This document shows, one piece after another, positions 25,718 to 33,953 of a stretch of DNA of 64,000 bases. The number at the start of each line of letters is the position of its first letter. The stretch's first letter is position 1. This stretch comes from JBDHWG01 sp046328525. GTDB lineage: Bacteria; Chloroflexota; Anaerolineae; Epilineales; JAHCIE01. Under the pieces are notes generated by a model. It made no database searches and was not told where the DNA came from. It saw only the letters and a list, made by a program, of their open reading frames with translations. The position numbers were made by a program, and so were the translations under genes. The stretch lies in the NCBI GenBank assembly GCA_046328525.1, contig JAXLWK010000010.1, positions 62,001 through 126,000 on the forward strand, written 5' to 3'.

Positions 25718-26392
25718 ATGGTACAACCTCCGTGCGATAGCGTCCCCGATCATTCTCCCTGGTTTCGCCGAATCATTCCCTCCGTGGCGCGGTTCCTCCT
25801 GGTACTCCTAACCCGCTACGAGGTGCGCGGGGTGGAGAATATCCCGCGCGAGGGGCGGGCGCTGCTCGCGTCGAACCACCTCGGCCACCTCGATCCTATC
25901 CTGGGCGTCGGGGTCGTGCCACGCTCGTGCGAGGTGATTGGCCTGGTCGACCTGTACGATGTGGTCGGCACCGGCCAAGTGATGCGCTGGTACGGGGCCA
26001 TACCCGTCCACCGCGACGAGTTCGACCGGGATGTGATTCGCCGCGCCCTCGGCGTGCTCGATTGCGAGCGGATGCTGTGGGTCGCGCCGGAGGCGCGGAT
26101 GAGTGAGACGGGCGCGCTGGTGAAGGCGCGGGACGGGGTGGCGTGGCTGGCGGCGCGGAGTGGCGCGCCGGTGGTACCCGTCGCCATCACGGGCACGGAG
26201 AAGGTCTACGACGGGTGGCGGCGCTTCCGGCGACCGCGGGTGACCATCACGTTCGGCGAGCCACTCGTGTTGGAGATGCCGGCGCATGGCGGCCGGGGCG
26301 CGCGGGCGGCGGCGATTGAAGCCAACACCGAGACCATCATGCGGGCGATCGCGGCGCTTCTGCCGCCCACGTACCGTGGAGTCTATGGATGA
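25718..26392 (+). CDS. 1-acyl-sn-glycerol-3-phosphate acyltransferase-like protein (PlsC 1)
   Basis: 224 residues. The catalytic NHX4D motif is SNHLGHLDP (His 54, Asp 59). The APEARMSETGALVKARDG segment is a variant of the glycerol-phosphate-binding PEGTRS motif, and PVVPVAITG completes the family set. It transfers an acyl chain to a lysophosphatidate-type acceptor at the inner membrane. The variant motif makes the acceptor uncertain. It overlaps the following paralogue by ATGA. Confidence 0.85.
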   Translation: MVQPPCDSVPDHSPWFRRIIPSVARFLLVLLTRYEVRGVENIPREGRALLASNHLGHLDPILGVGVVPRSCEVIGLVDLYDVVGTGQVMRWYGAIPVHRDEFDRDVIRRALGVLDCERMLWVAPEARMSETGALVKARDGVAWLAARSGAPVVPVAITGTEKVYDGWRRFRRPRVTITFGEPLVLEMPAHGGRGARAAAIEANTETIMRAIAALLPPTYRGVYG

Positions 26393-27123
26393 AGATCTCT
26401 CGACTGCGCCGCTTCGGCAACTGGCTGTTTGGCTGGCTGCTGCCGCTCATCGTCCGGCTGCGCATCACCGGCCGCGAGAACGTGCCGCCGACGGGGCGCG
26501 TGCTCATCGCCCCCAATCATGCCAACTTCCTGGACCCGTTCCTGATCCAGGTCGGGATGAAGCGCCTGCTCATCTTCTTCGCCAAGAAAGAGGTCTTCGA
26601 CTGGCCGATCCTGGGCCCGCTGGCCCCCCACTACCATATCATCCCCGTGGATCGGGGCGCGGCCGACGCCACCGCGGTCAAGCGGTCGCTCCAGGTCCTC
26701 AAGGCCGAGGAGGCGCTGTACATCGCGCCGGAAGGCACGCGCAGCAAGACCGGCCAGCTCCAGCAGGGGCACTCCGGCGCCGTCGTCCTGGCGACCCGCG
26801 CCAACGCGCCCATCGTACCCGTCGGGGTGTGGGGCCAGAAGGCACTCTGGAGCGAACTGATGCGCCTGCGCCGCCCGCGCATCGGCCTCAGCTACGGCAA
26901 GCCGTTCCGCTTTGCTGGCGCGGCGCGGCCGTCGCGGGACGAGCTGGACGCGATGACGGTAGAGATGATGTACCGCATCGCGGCGCAGCTCCCGCCGGAG
27001 TGGCGCGGCGTCTACGCGGGAGAGCCGCCCGCATGGCGCTACACAGTGGACCTGGATGCGGCCGAACCCCAGCCCAGCGCTGCGGCCGCGAGCCAATCGC
27101 ATCCGCCGTCGCCTCAACCGTAG
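26389..27123 (+). CDS. plsC: 1-acyl-sn-glycerol-3-phosphate acyltransferase (PlsC 2)
   Basis: 244 residues with NHANFLDP (His 44, Asp 49), the canonical APEGTRSKTGQLQQGHSG motif and IVPVGVWG. The N-terminal helix NWLFGWLLPLIVRL likely lies on the membrane. It is coupled to the previous plsC by an ATGA overlap, so two acyltransferases of the same family are produced together. Its TAG stop at 27121-27123 is formed by the GTAG end of a family-C palindrome; the last 25 residues are Pro/Ala/Ser-rich. Confidence 0.88.
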   Translation: MKISRLRRFGNWLFGWLLPLIVRLRITGRENVPPTGRVLIAPNHANFLDPFLIQVGMKRLLIFFAKKEVFDWPILGPLAPHYHIIPVDRGAADATAVKRSLQVLKAEEALYIAPEGTRSKTGQLQQGHSGAVVLATRANAPIVPVGVWGQKALWSELMRLRRPRIGLSYGKPFRFAGAARPSRDELDAMTVEMMYRIAAQLPPEWRGVYAGEPPAWRYTVDLDAAEPQPSAAAASQSHPPSPQP

Positions 27124-27134
27124 TAACGACTTCA
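27120..27134. repeat. left half of a family-C palindrome, split by the IS982-like element
   Basis: GTAGTAACGACTTCA abuts the IS left end; the other half (GTCGCACTCGACCCGT) resumes at 28174 after the repeated TTCA. An uninterrupted relative is at 28200-28224. Confidence 0.8.
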
Positions 27135-27174
27135 ACGCTTGCTGTGAATTGACAAAGGAGGTGACGATGTCCTA

Positions 27175-27216
27175 GAGTTAGCGTGCCTAACCCGTTCAAT
27201 GAACAGGAGCTAACTC
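27175..27216 (+). promoter_or_regulatory. hairpin masking the transposase ribosome-binding site
   Basis: GAGTTAGC (27175-27182) and GCTAACTC (27209-27216) are perfect complements ending right at the ATG, with an inner GTTC AAT GAAC hairpin; the ribosome site AGGAG lies inside. A transcript entering from outside could fold and hide the site, as in IS10 and IS50. Confidence 0.6.
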
Positions 27217-28143
27217 ATGGTGGACATCGACACCTTCCTATTGGAATTGTACGTCATGGCCGATGACTTCGTCAAAGGCCAACCGACGCCCGCGCCGCGC
27301 CCTGGCCCCCATGCGTCCCTCAGCCCGGGTGAGGTCATCACCTTGGCCTTGGTCGGACAATGGGCGCGCTTCCAAAGCGAACGCGACTTCTACCGCTGGG
27401 CAGAGGTGCGCTTGCGCTCGGCGTTCCCGACGTTGCCCGACTACGGGCAGTTCAATCGGCTTCAGCGTCAACAGACCCAGACGATCATCGCCTTCAGTCA
27501 GCATCTGGTGACGCAGTTGAACGCTCGGCGGTGCCCCTACGAAGTGATGGACGGCTTTGGGGCGCGCACGCGCAACTATCAACGTCGCGGCGCGGGCTGG
27601 ATGGCCGGTGAAGCCAACATCGGACGCTGCACCCGCCTCGGCTGGTATGAAGGCTTTCATGTCCTGGATGCCGTGACCCCGCAAGGTGTCATCACTGGCT
27701 TCGGCTTCGCGCCGGCGTCGACCAAAGAACAGCCGTTTGCCGAGACGTTCTTGGGCGTGCGCGCGTTTCCCGACCCGCGCTTGCCTGAAGTGGGCCGCCC
27801 GGCCCTGGGCGAGTACATCACCGACAACGGCTTCTGCGGTCAGGCGAACCATGCCCATTGGGCCGAGGACTATGGGGCGCGGGTGATCAGTCCACCCCAA
27901 CGCCGCAGTCGTCACCCCTGGCCCGAGGCGTTGCGCCGCTGGCTTGCCCGTCTGAAGCAGATCGTCGAAACCGTTCACGACCGTCTGCTGAATGACTTTC
28001 GGCTGGACAAGGATCGCCGCCATACTGTCGCGGGCTTTCGCATGGGCCTGGCGGCCAAGGTCGCCTTGCACAACTTCTGCATCTGGTTGAACGACAAGCA
28101 CGGTCGGCCCGCACTCGCCTTCGCCGACTTGGTTGACTGGTAG
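27217..28143 (+). CDS. DDE transposase, IS982-like
   Basis: 308 residues. The N-terminal region SLSPGEVITLALVGQWARFQSERDFYRWAEVRLRSAFP is typical of IS982 transposases (a region tuned to sense short stature of the IS). Acidic triad candidates are Asp in YEVMDGFGART, Asp in YITDNGFCGQANH and Glu in KQIVETVHDRLLNDF, followed by HTVAGFRMGLAAKVALHNF. No frameshift is seen, so the copy may be active. An IS5/IS4-superfamily label is the fallback. Confidence 0.8.
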   Translation: MVDIDTFLLELYVMADDFVKGQPTPAPRPGPHASLSPGEVITLALVGQWARFQSERDFYRWAEVRLRSAFPTLPDYGQFNRLQRQQTQTIIAFSQHLVTQLNARRCPYEVMDGFGARTRNYQRRGAGWMAGEANIGRCTRLGWYEGFHVLDAVTPQGVITGFGFAPASTKEQPFAETFLGVRAFPDPRLPEVGRPALGEYITDNGFCGQANHAHWAEDYGARVISPPQRRSRHPWPEALRRWLARLKQIVETVHDRLLNDFRLDKDRRHTVAGFRMGLAAKVALHNFCIWLNDKHGRPALAFADLVDW

Positions 28144-28199
28144 GCCAATCTCTAATTCACAGCAAGCGTTTCAGTCGCACTCGACCCGTCGCGTCAACT

Positions 28200-28224
28200 G
28201 TAGTAGCGACTTCAGTCGCTCTCG
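28200..28224. repeat. family-C palindrome (GTAGTAGCGACTTCA type)
   Basis: GTAGTAGCGACTTCAGTCGC followed by TCTCG. It lies in tandem with the IS-disrupted copy and shares the flanking CTCGACCCGT. Relatives: 44924-44969, 53531-53589 and 54371-54396. Confidence 0.8.
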
Positions 28225-28260
28225 ACCCGTAGGGTTGCCGCGACATCGCCCACCCGGCGG

Positions 28261-28686
28261 TCACGAGCCGGTCGGCGCCGTGACCGTGAAGCTGGCCGAC
28301 TGGCTAAGCTGCCCGTTGATGTACACGTCGAGGCGGTACTGGCCCGGCGGCCAGCCGTTCTCCAGCGTCATCTGGCCGTGGACGTAGTCCTGCCATTTCG
28401 CCAGCTCGGCCTCGCTGGAGTCAAGCTCGGCGTTCTTCTTGTCCCCCGCATCCACCGCAACCCAGACGAGGCGAATCTGCGTCCCATCGGCGGGATGGGC
28501 GAGGGTGACAAAAGCGTGGATCTCGTTGTTCTTCGGCGCGAGGGTCGTCGCCACCTCGACGGGCTGGCCTTTCGACTCGTCGCGGGCGATCTCGATTTTC
28601 GAGACGCTGGTGGGGCCGGATGGCCCGCACGCGGCGGCGAGGAGCGCCAGGGCAACGAGCAAGGCGGCGGTGAAAACGCGGAGCAT
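28261..28686 (-). CDS. lipoprotein of unknown function
   Basis: 141 residues. The lipobox LLAAAC follows a Leu/Ala-rich signal. The mature part is beta-rich: KIEIARDESKGQPVEVATTLAPKNNEIHAFVTLAHPADGTQIRLVWVAVDAG, then ENGWPPGQYRLDVYINGQLSQSASFTV, which looks like a single Ig-like sandwich of a kind common in Chloroflexota lipoproteins. Start ATG 28686 follows AAGGGGAAACTCC. It lies downstream of the glycosyltransferase-facing region and has no assignable role. Confidence 0.7.
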   Translation of the reverse strand: MLRVFTAALLVALALLAAACGPSGPTSVSKIEIARDESKGQPVEVATTLAPKNNEIHAFVTLAHPADGTQIRLVWVAVDAGDKKNAELDSSEAELAKWQDYVHGQMTLENGWPPGQYRLDVYINGQLSQSASFTVTAPTGS

Positions 28687-28748
28687 GGAGTTTCCCCTTA
28701 TCGTTTAAGCCAGTTGTCACATGGGGTAGGAGACTCGCAATGACAACC

Positions 28749-30428
28749 CTAAGGCTGAACGCGGAAGACGCAATACGTGCACGGGCGACCGGGATAGGCG
28801 AAGACGAGCGTCCAGCCGGGCGGCAGCGTGTCGAAGGTGATGGCATCCTCACCCGCGCCGTCCGCCGTCAGGTGAAAGTACTTCTCCAGCAAGTCCCGCC
28901 GCTTCTCCACCATGCGGACGCTCAGCACGACGTGGCGCGCTCGCTGCTCCTGGATGAACCCCGGCACATCCCCCCACTCGGTGAGCGAGTTCGGGATCGG
29001 CTCCAGGCTCACCAGGCCGTAGAACGGCCACTGGCCCAGGTTCCCCGGCCCAGAGATGATTTTCTCGTCCAGCGTCTCATTGTGCGTCAGATAGTTGAAT
29101 ACGGCAACTGAGGGCGCGTTGCGCCCCAAGTCGGACGCGGCGACCATGCCCGGCGCCACCCACTCGCCCCGCGCCAGCGCCACCACGACCACGGCCAGCG
29201 CCACGAGGGGCGCGACGGTCGGCGCGAGCGGCACGAGATGCGCCAGCCCCTCCCACACCAGCGCCGCGGCCAGGAGGTAGACGATCGGGACCAGGGGCAG
29301 CTCGAAGCGCGGCGACGCCGTGACGGGCATAAACCAGCCAAAGAACAGGTAGGTCGGCACGAACAGCGCGCCGAATGTCCACAGAGTATCGCTGAACACC
29401 GCCGCGCGCTCTGCGTCACGCCCGCGCTGCCGCAGGAGCGACCACGCGCCGACCACGGCCAGCGCCAGCGCGGCGACGAGCAACATTACCTGCAACGCGC
29501 CCGGCGCGTCGAGCCGGAGCGCCGCCAACCACATACGCGGCACGCCGCTGACGCCGTCGGCCACGCGCCCGATGACCTGGCTCGGCGTGTGCGTGGCGAA
29601 GTAGGTGCGCATTGTCACATCCGAGCCGCCCGTCGTGGCATAGCGATCGTCCCAGCTATCATACCACATGCGGTGAACGGAATTTTCGTCGTAGAAGGGA
29701 TTGTGGTCGGTGAGCGTCTTCTCGATGAGCAGCGGCGACGCGCCAACAAAATACAGCCCGACCAGCCCCCACACCCGCCGCGACATAAGACCGCGCCAGC
29801 CATAGCGCAGGAGCGGCACGAGGAGGAAGCCGAGCAGGAGGAACTGACCCGTGCCTTTCGCCATGTACGCCAGACCGGCCAGCGGGCCGGCCAGCCACCA
29901 CCAGCGCGGCGAGCGGAAGCCAATTGTCCACGCCGCCCACGCGGCGAAGAACAGCACGGTGATGAGGACTTCCGGCTCGGTGCGGGCGGCGTAGGCGCGG
30001 TAGAGGTCGGTAAAGGCGAGCGCCGCCGTCGCCAGCAGCGCCGGCCCTGGCCCAAACAGCCGCCGGCCGAGGACGTAGAGGATGACAAGCCCGACGCTGG
30101 CGATCGCGATGCTGAAGAATTTGGCGTGGGTGAAGAAGAGCCAGTCGCGCGCCGCCAGCGGCTGAAGCAGCAAGGCATACAGCGGATGGTAGACGCCGCT
30201 AGAAAAGCCGTCGCCGGTCCAAACCTTAAGCGCCAGGCGGAGATACCCGCCCTGGTCACCGTCCGTCGTGTCCCAGTTGGCAAGCGCCCGCGCGAGGGCG
30301 TCCTGGACGAACAGGACGACGATACCGGCGACGGCCAGAGCATACAGCCACTCTGCGCGTGCCCGCACGGTGGCGAACAAGGCGCTCGCGGTGAGAAGCG
30401 GAGCGCGCTTCCTGCCGAGACTATTCAT
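28749..30428 (-). CDS. GT39/PMT-like membrane glycosyltransferase
   Basis: 559 residues with about ten to twelve hydrophobic helices. The first outside loop holds an acidic stretch (NWDTTDGDQGGYLRLALKVWTGDG) typical of GT-C enzymes that use polyprenyl-phosphate sugars; YAARTEPEVLITVLFFAAWAAW and YMAKGTGQFLLLGFLLVPLL are in the core. AGGAG precedes the ATG. It probably glycosylates a surface lipid or protein. A second GT-C enzyme is at 50336; the two differ in sequence. Confidence 0.75.
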   Translation of the reverse strand: MNSLGRKRAPLLTASALFATVRARAEWLYALAVAGIVVLFVQDALARALANWDTTDGDQGGYLRLALKVWTGDGFSSGVYHPLYALLLQPLAARDWLFFTHAKFFSIAIASVGLVILYVLGRRLFGPGPALLATAALAFTDLYRAYAARTEPEVLITVLFFAAWAAWTIGFRSPRWWWLAGPLAGLAYMAKGTGQFLLLGFLLVPLLRYGWRGLMSRRVWGLVGLYFVGASPLLIEKTLTDHNPFYDENSVHRMWYDSWDDRYATTGGSDVTMRTYFATHTPSQVIGRVADGVSGVPRMWLAALRLDAPGALQVMLLVAALALAVVGAWSLLRQRGRDAERAAVFSDTLWTFGALFVPTYLFFGWFMPVTASPRFELPLVPIVYLLAAALVWEGLAHLVPLAPTVAPLVALAVVVVALARGEWVAPGMVAASDLGRNAPSVAVFNYLTHNETLDEKIISGPGNLGQWPFYGLVSLEPIPNSLTEWGDVPGFIQEQRARHVVLSVRMVEKRRDLLEKYFHLTADGAGEDAITFDTLPPGWTLVFAYPGRPCTYCVFRVQP

Positions 30429-30760
30429 CTTGCAAGCTCCTGAACCCCGCTCCCCTCGCTAACGACCCATCTGGCCTTACCAACGAACGACAAGGAGTAT
30501 AGCACACATCGCCACTGTATGTGCAAAATGGCTGCCACCCCCTGGTGAAGGCGGCGTGTTACTGCGCACACAAGAAGGGGGACGACCGCCGGGACCTGCT
30601 CGCAACGGATAGGGTCACGGATTAACGGATAGGTGTGTGAGGCGGCCAGGCGGCGGGCATGACGCGCCCGGCCGTCGCCTGGCACTCAAGTGCCAGGCTA
30701 AATAAACGAAGCCTGCTTGAGCAGGCTTCGCCCTCTTTGGGGTGCGGGGGCGGAACGCCC
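30429..30760. other. 332-bp intergenic region left of the IS4-family element
   Basis: Contains an AT-rich start (30480-30530), a purine-rich stretch, and two strong palindromes (30678-30730). No gene is seen. The first copy of the IS target duplication closes it at 30748-30760. Confidence 0.6.
30678..30730. repeat. two adjacent short palindromes
   Basis: CCTGGCACTCAAGTGCCAGG (30678-30697) and CGAAGCCTGCTTGAG plus its complement (30707-30730) are each near-perfect. They look like interspersed repeats of the kind seen across the window and could also stop transcription. Confidence 0.8.
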
Positions 30761-32246
30761 ATAGGCGCTAACTTAAGGGACTCAACATAAAGCACGATGC
30801 ACCTTAACAAGTGGACAAGAGAAGCCTTCAGGGTAAGATAAGGGTGTACGATCCACAAACCCTACCCTGGAGGCCGACATGAAGTCTAGCACACCTGAGC
30901 CGACAAGGAAAGGCCCGGCGCCGACCGCGCCACCTGGGCTAAGTGACGCCGAGTGGGAGCGCATCCAACGCATGCTACCGGTCGACCTGGAGGTGACGGC
31001 ACGCGACAGCGGCGCCCTCACCCGACGGCGGCAGGTACGCTGCGCCTCCGACCTGCTGCGGATCGTGCTGGCGTATGCCGTGTGTGACTTCTCGCTGCGC
31101 CTGCTGGGCGTCTGGTGCGTCCTGCGCGGGCTGGGCAACCTGAGCGATGTGGCGCTGCGCAAGCGTGTGCGCCAGTCCCGACGGTGGTTGGGCACGTTAG
31201 TCGTGGCAGTCCTGTGCCAGCGACGGCTGATGGTGCAGACCCTGCCGGCCGTCCGCCTGCGCTTGATCGATGCCACGAGCCTCAGTCGGCCAGGGAGCTC
31301 GGGCACCACCTGGCGGGTGCATCTGAGCCTGGATCTCGGTCGGCTGTGTCTCGACGCCATCGACGTCACGGACGCGCATGGCGCCGAAAGCCTGGTTCGC
31401 TTTTCCCCGGATCCGCAGGCCATCCAGATCGCCGATGGGGGCTATAGCTATCGGTTCAGCCTGGAGAGTGCCTTGAACGTGGCGGCGCCGTTGATCGTGC
31501 GCTGGCATGTCGGGCGCTGTCGGTTGGACGACGACCAGGGCGTCCGCCTAGATGTCCTGGCGTGGCTGCGGCGGAGTGAGACAACGGCGACCCACCGCGA
31601 GTGTGGGGTGAGGCTGACCGACGCGCCCGATGTCATGCCGCTACGGCTGATTGTTGCGGCGGTACCGTCCGAGGCGGCCGAGCGAGCGCGCCGACGGGTG
31701 CGCAGCATCGCCAGTCGGAAGGGCTACACTCCCAGCCAGGATAGCTTGTATGCGGCGGGCTTTGTGATGCTGCTGACCAACTTGCCGCCTGCGGACTACA
31801 GCGCTCCGCTATGCCTGGCGCTATATCGGCTGCGCTGGCAAATCGAACTGGCGATCAAGCGTCTCAAGAGCGTGCTCGACTTGGATGAACTGCGAGCGCA
31901 CGATGCAGAGATGGCCCAGAGCTATCTATTGGCTAAGCTGCTGGCCGCGCTGTGCTTGGAGGCGGTGACGGCAGGTGGCGCGACGCCCCTGGATGACTGG
32001 TTAGCCGATGCGCAGCGACCTTTGAGCGCCTGGCGCTGGACAGTCCTGGCTTGGGATGCCTTGCGCAGTAGCGTGCGCGGTTCGCTCGCCCTTGCCGACG
32101 TGCTGGCGGCGTTACCCAAGCTGCGGCGCTTCCTATGCGACGCGCCACGTCGCCGTCGTCAGCACGCGGCGGCTGCCCGTGTGTGGTTAGCGTCTCTTGT
32201 CACTTGTTAACGTGCGACACCTACCACGCCTTAAGTTAGCGCTTAT
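30761..32246 (+). mobile_element. insertion sequence, IS4 family, 1486 bp, intact
   Basis: Terminal inverted repeats of 18 bp with one mismatch (ATAGGCGCTAACTTAAGG at 30761-30778; complement of ATAAGCGCTAACTTAAGG at 32229-32246). A 13-bp direct repeat GGGCGGAACGCCC flanks it (30748-30760 and 32247-32259). Subterminal inverted copies of TTAACAAGTG(G)ACAAGAG lie inside both ends. One full transposase gene is present. Confidence 0.9.
30879..32210 (+). CDS. IS4-family DDE transposase
   Basis: 443 residues; the ATG follows CCTGGAGGCCGAC. The IS4 signature is present: Asp in RLRLIDATSLSRPGSSG, Asp in IQIADGGYSYRF, and the YREK motif YRLRWQIELAIKRLK with correct Y(2)R(3)E(6)K spacing. No internal stop or shift. 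The C-terminus is Arg-rich. It resembles IS4 transposases of high-GC bacteria. Confidence 0.9.
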   Translation: MKSSTPEPTRKGPAPTAPPGLSDAEWERIQRMLPVDLEVTARDSGALTRRRQVRCASDLLRIVLAYAVCDFSLRLLGVWCVLRGLGNLSDVALRKRVRQSRRWLGTLVVAVLCQRRLMVQTLPAVRLRLIDATSLSRPGSSGTTWRVHLSLDLGRLCLDAIDVTDAHGAESLVRFSPDPQAIQIADGGYSYRFSLESALNVAAPLIVRWHVGRCRLDDDQGVRLDVLAWLRRSETTATHRECGVRLTDAPDVMPLRLIVAAVPSEAAERARRRVRSIASRKGYTPSQDSLYAAGFVMLLTNLPPADYSAPLCLALYRLRWQIELAIKRLKSVLDLDELRAHDAEMAQSYLLAKLLAALCLEAVTAGGATPLDDWLADAQRPLSAWRWTVLAWDALRSSVRGSLALADVLAALPKLRRFLCDAPRRRRQHAAAARVWLASLVTC

Positions 32247-32341
32247 GGGCGGAACGCCCCTGCTGCGGTGGCGACGGCAGCCGACGACGCGGCGCAGGCG
32301 AACTTACATAGCAGAACGGGGGCAGCAGGCGTGGCCATGCG

Positions 32342-33595
32342 TTACGGGCATTGGACAATGGCCTGCGCCCAGAGACAGCCGCCACACGCCGGCGCCGGGC
32401 TGTCGAAGCAGTCGGTCTCGTTTGTCTCGGCCACGTCGCAGCCACCGCACGACGTGCAGGGGGCGAAGCCGAAGCCCTGGACGCGCTCGCGGTACGCCAC
32501 GTAGTCGGGATCGTTCCACAGCTCTAGCAGGCCGCGCGCGGCGACGTTGCCGATGATGTGGCGCACGGAGACGCGGCGGCGGCGGCGCAGGTAGCCGACG
32601 TGGGTGTGCAGCAGCGGCGGGCACGGGCTGACGCTGCCGTCCCAGCCGATGGCGAGCGCGCCGCCCTCGATGAACGTGCAAACGTCGTTCGCGCCGCCGA
32701 GGTTGTTGCCGGCGAAGGTGACGTTGAGGTGGCTTTTGAGCACGCGGATGAACGTCTCGCTTGTTACATCGTCGAGCTGCATCTTCGGCATGCTCAGCCG
32801 CGGCAGCCACTGTGACGGCAGGTAGGCGATATCGTTCAGCGTGTGCTCGTACAGAATCTCGTCGCACATCTCCGGCGTGTAGGGAAGCAGGTTGCTGACC
32901 ATGAACCGCTTCGCGCCCAGGCGGCGGCCCATGGCGATGACCTCCGGCAGGTCGGCGATGTTGCGCTTCATGGCGACGAAGGCGACGCCGATCTCTGGTG
33001 TCGGGCGGTGGGCGGGGCGGCGCGCGCGGCGGAAGCCGTCCAGGTTCGCCAGCACCTGCGGCAGCGCTGCGCCCAGGCGCAGGTCGGCGTAGTGCTCCGG
33101 CGTGGCCCCGTCTATGGACACCCACAGCACGTCCAGCCCGGCGTCTATCAGCCGCCGCGACCGCTTCGCGTCGAGCAGCGTTCCGTTGGTAATCATCTCC
33201 GCCTGCGCGCCGATCGCCTTGACCCGCGCCACCATGTCTATCGTCTTGGGGTGGGCCAGCGGCTCGCCGATACCACCAAAGAAGACCGTCGGCGGCGGCG
33301 TGACCTGGCGCAGGCCGTCCAGGATGCGGGCAAAGGTCCGTTCGCTCATCTGGCCCAGCGGCTCATTCCACGCCCCGCGCATGCAGAACACGCAGTCGAG
33401 ATTGCAGCGGTTGGTCGGCTCGAGGTAGACCTTCGCCAGGTGCGTCGCCGGCCGATGCAGGCGGAACTGGTTGGCATCCTCCTCGATGCGCAGCCGCGTG
33501 CCGGGCCGCAGCCCGTAGCGCGCCGCGACGTCCGGCGGCAGCGTCACGCGGCCATCCTCGCCGACCTCCGCCCAGAGTGTTGACTCCGCGCTCAT
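32342..33595 (-). CDS. AbrB-radical SAM-SPASM protein, tungsten-oxidoreductase maturase-like
   Basis: 417 residues. Residues 1-50 form an AbrB/SpoVT-like swapped hairpin (LWAEVGEDGRVTLPPDVAARYGLRPGTRLRIEED). A radical SAM domain follows with the 4Fe-4S motif CNLDCVFC and FFGGIGEPLAHP, VSIDGATPEHYADLR. The C-terminal SPASM region has many Cys (SPCPPLL, PCTSCGGCDVAETNETDCF, ACGGC) for auxiliary clusters. This fusion matches the maturases encoded beside tungsten-dependent aldehyde ferredoxin oxidoreductases (TIGR04317 as I recall). No such oxidoreductase gene is in the window, so the partner must lie elsewhere. Confidence 0.75.
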   Translation of the reverse strand: MSAESTLWAEVGEDGRVTLPPDVAARYGLRPGTRLRIEEDANQFRLHRPATHLAKVYLEPTNRCNLDCVFCMRGAWNEPLGQMSERTFARILDGLRQVTPPPTVFFGGIGEPLAHPKTIDMVARVKAIGAQAEMITNGTLLDAKRSRRLIDAGLDVLWVSIDGATPEHYADLRLGAALPQVLANLDGFRRARRPAHRPTPEIGVAFVAMKRNIADLPEVIAMGRRLGAKRFMVSNLLPYTPEMCDEILYEHTLNDIAYLPSQWLPRLSMPKMQLDDVTSETFIRVLKSHLNVTFAGNNLGGANDVCTFIEGGALAIGWDGSVSPCPPLLHTHVGYLRRRRRVSVRHIIGNVAARGLLELWNDPDYVAYRERVQGFGFAPCTSCGGCDVAETNETDCFDSPAPACGGCLWAQAIVQCP

Positions 33596-33759
33596 AGCGT
33601 CACCTCACCTGTCCACAACCCACAAGCCGGTGCGTTTTGCGACCGGCTCACTCCAGTATACAACCGAAAGCCGGCCACAGGCGGGAACATCCGGCAACGC
33701 AGCGGAAAGAGGCGGCTACCTCATCGCGCTCGCCCTGGAGAGCCATCCCCCACGCCTGC

Positions 33760-33861
33760 GTAGGGGCAGGTTTGAAACGCTGACCGTCCCGCTACCACTG
33801 TTCCCGCTCCCGAGGCCATCGCCCGCGCCTGCGTAGGGGCAGGTTTGAAACCTGCCCCTAC
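33760..33861. repeat. family-A palindromes, one half and one full copy
   Basis: The sequence CGCCTGCGTAGGGGCAGG and following TTTGAAAC occurs at 33753-33779 and again from 33826, 73 bp apart. Only the second is completed to a full palindrome (33833-33861). The arrangement suggests duplication of a target segment together with part of the element. Confidence 0.85.
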
Positions 33862-33888
33862 TGCCGCGGCCGGGCATAGCGGCCTGTC

Positions 33889-33917
33889 TTGACAGCCGCC
33901 GACGCCGGGTGTACCAT
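33889..33917 (+). promoter_or_regulatory. promoter of the lamin-tail/PLD gene
   Basis: Perfect -35 TTGACA (33889-33894), 17 bp, -10 TACCAT (33912-33917). The -10 lies beyond an in-frame ATG at 33909, so translation must begin later, at 33954. Confidence 0.7.
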
Positions 33918-33953
33918 GCCGCCAGGGTCATTCCGCATCACTGGCGGCACGCT

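Larger units (their letters stand above)
27135..28169 (+). mobile_element. insertion sequence, IS982-like, 1035 bp, intact
   Basis: Perfect 16-bp terminal inverted repeats (ACGCTTGCTGTGAATT at 27135-27150; its complement at 28154-28169) flank a single transposase gene. TTCA is duplicated on both sides (27131-27134 and 28170-28173). Joining the flanks across one TTCA rebuilds an interspersed family-C palindrome like the one at 28200, so the target is identified. Confidence 0.9.
33596..33953. other. 358-bp intergenic region with repeats and a promoter
   Basis: Holds a half and a full family-A palindrome (33760-33861), then the promoter of the lamin-tail/PLD gene (33889-33917). No other gene is evident. 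Confidence 0.6.
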
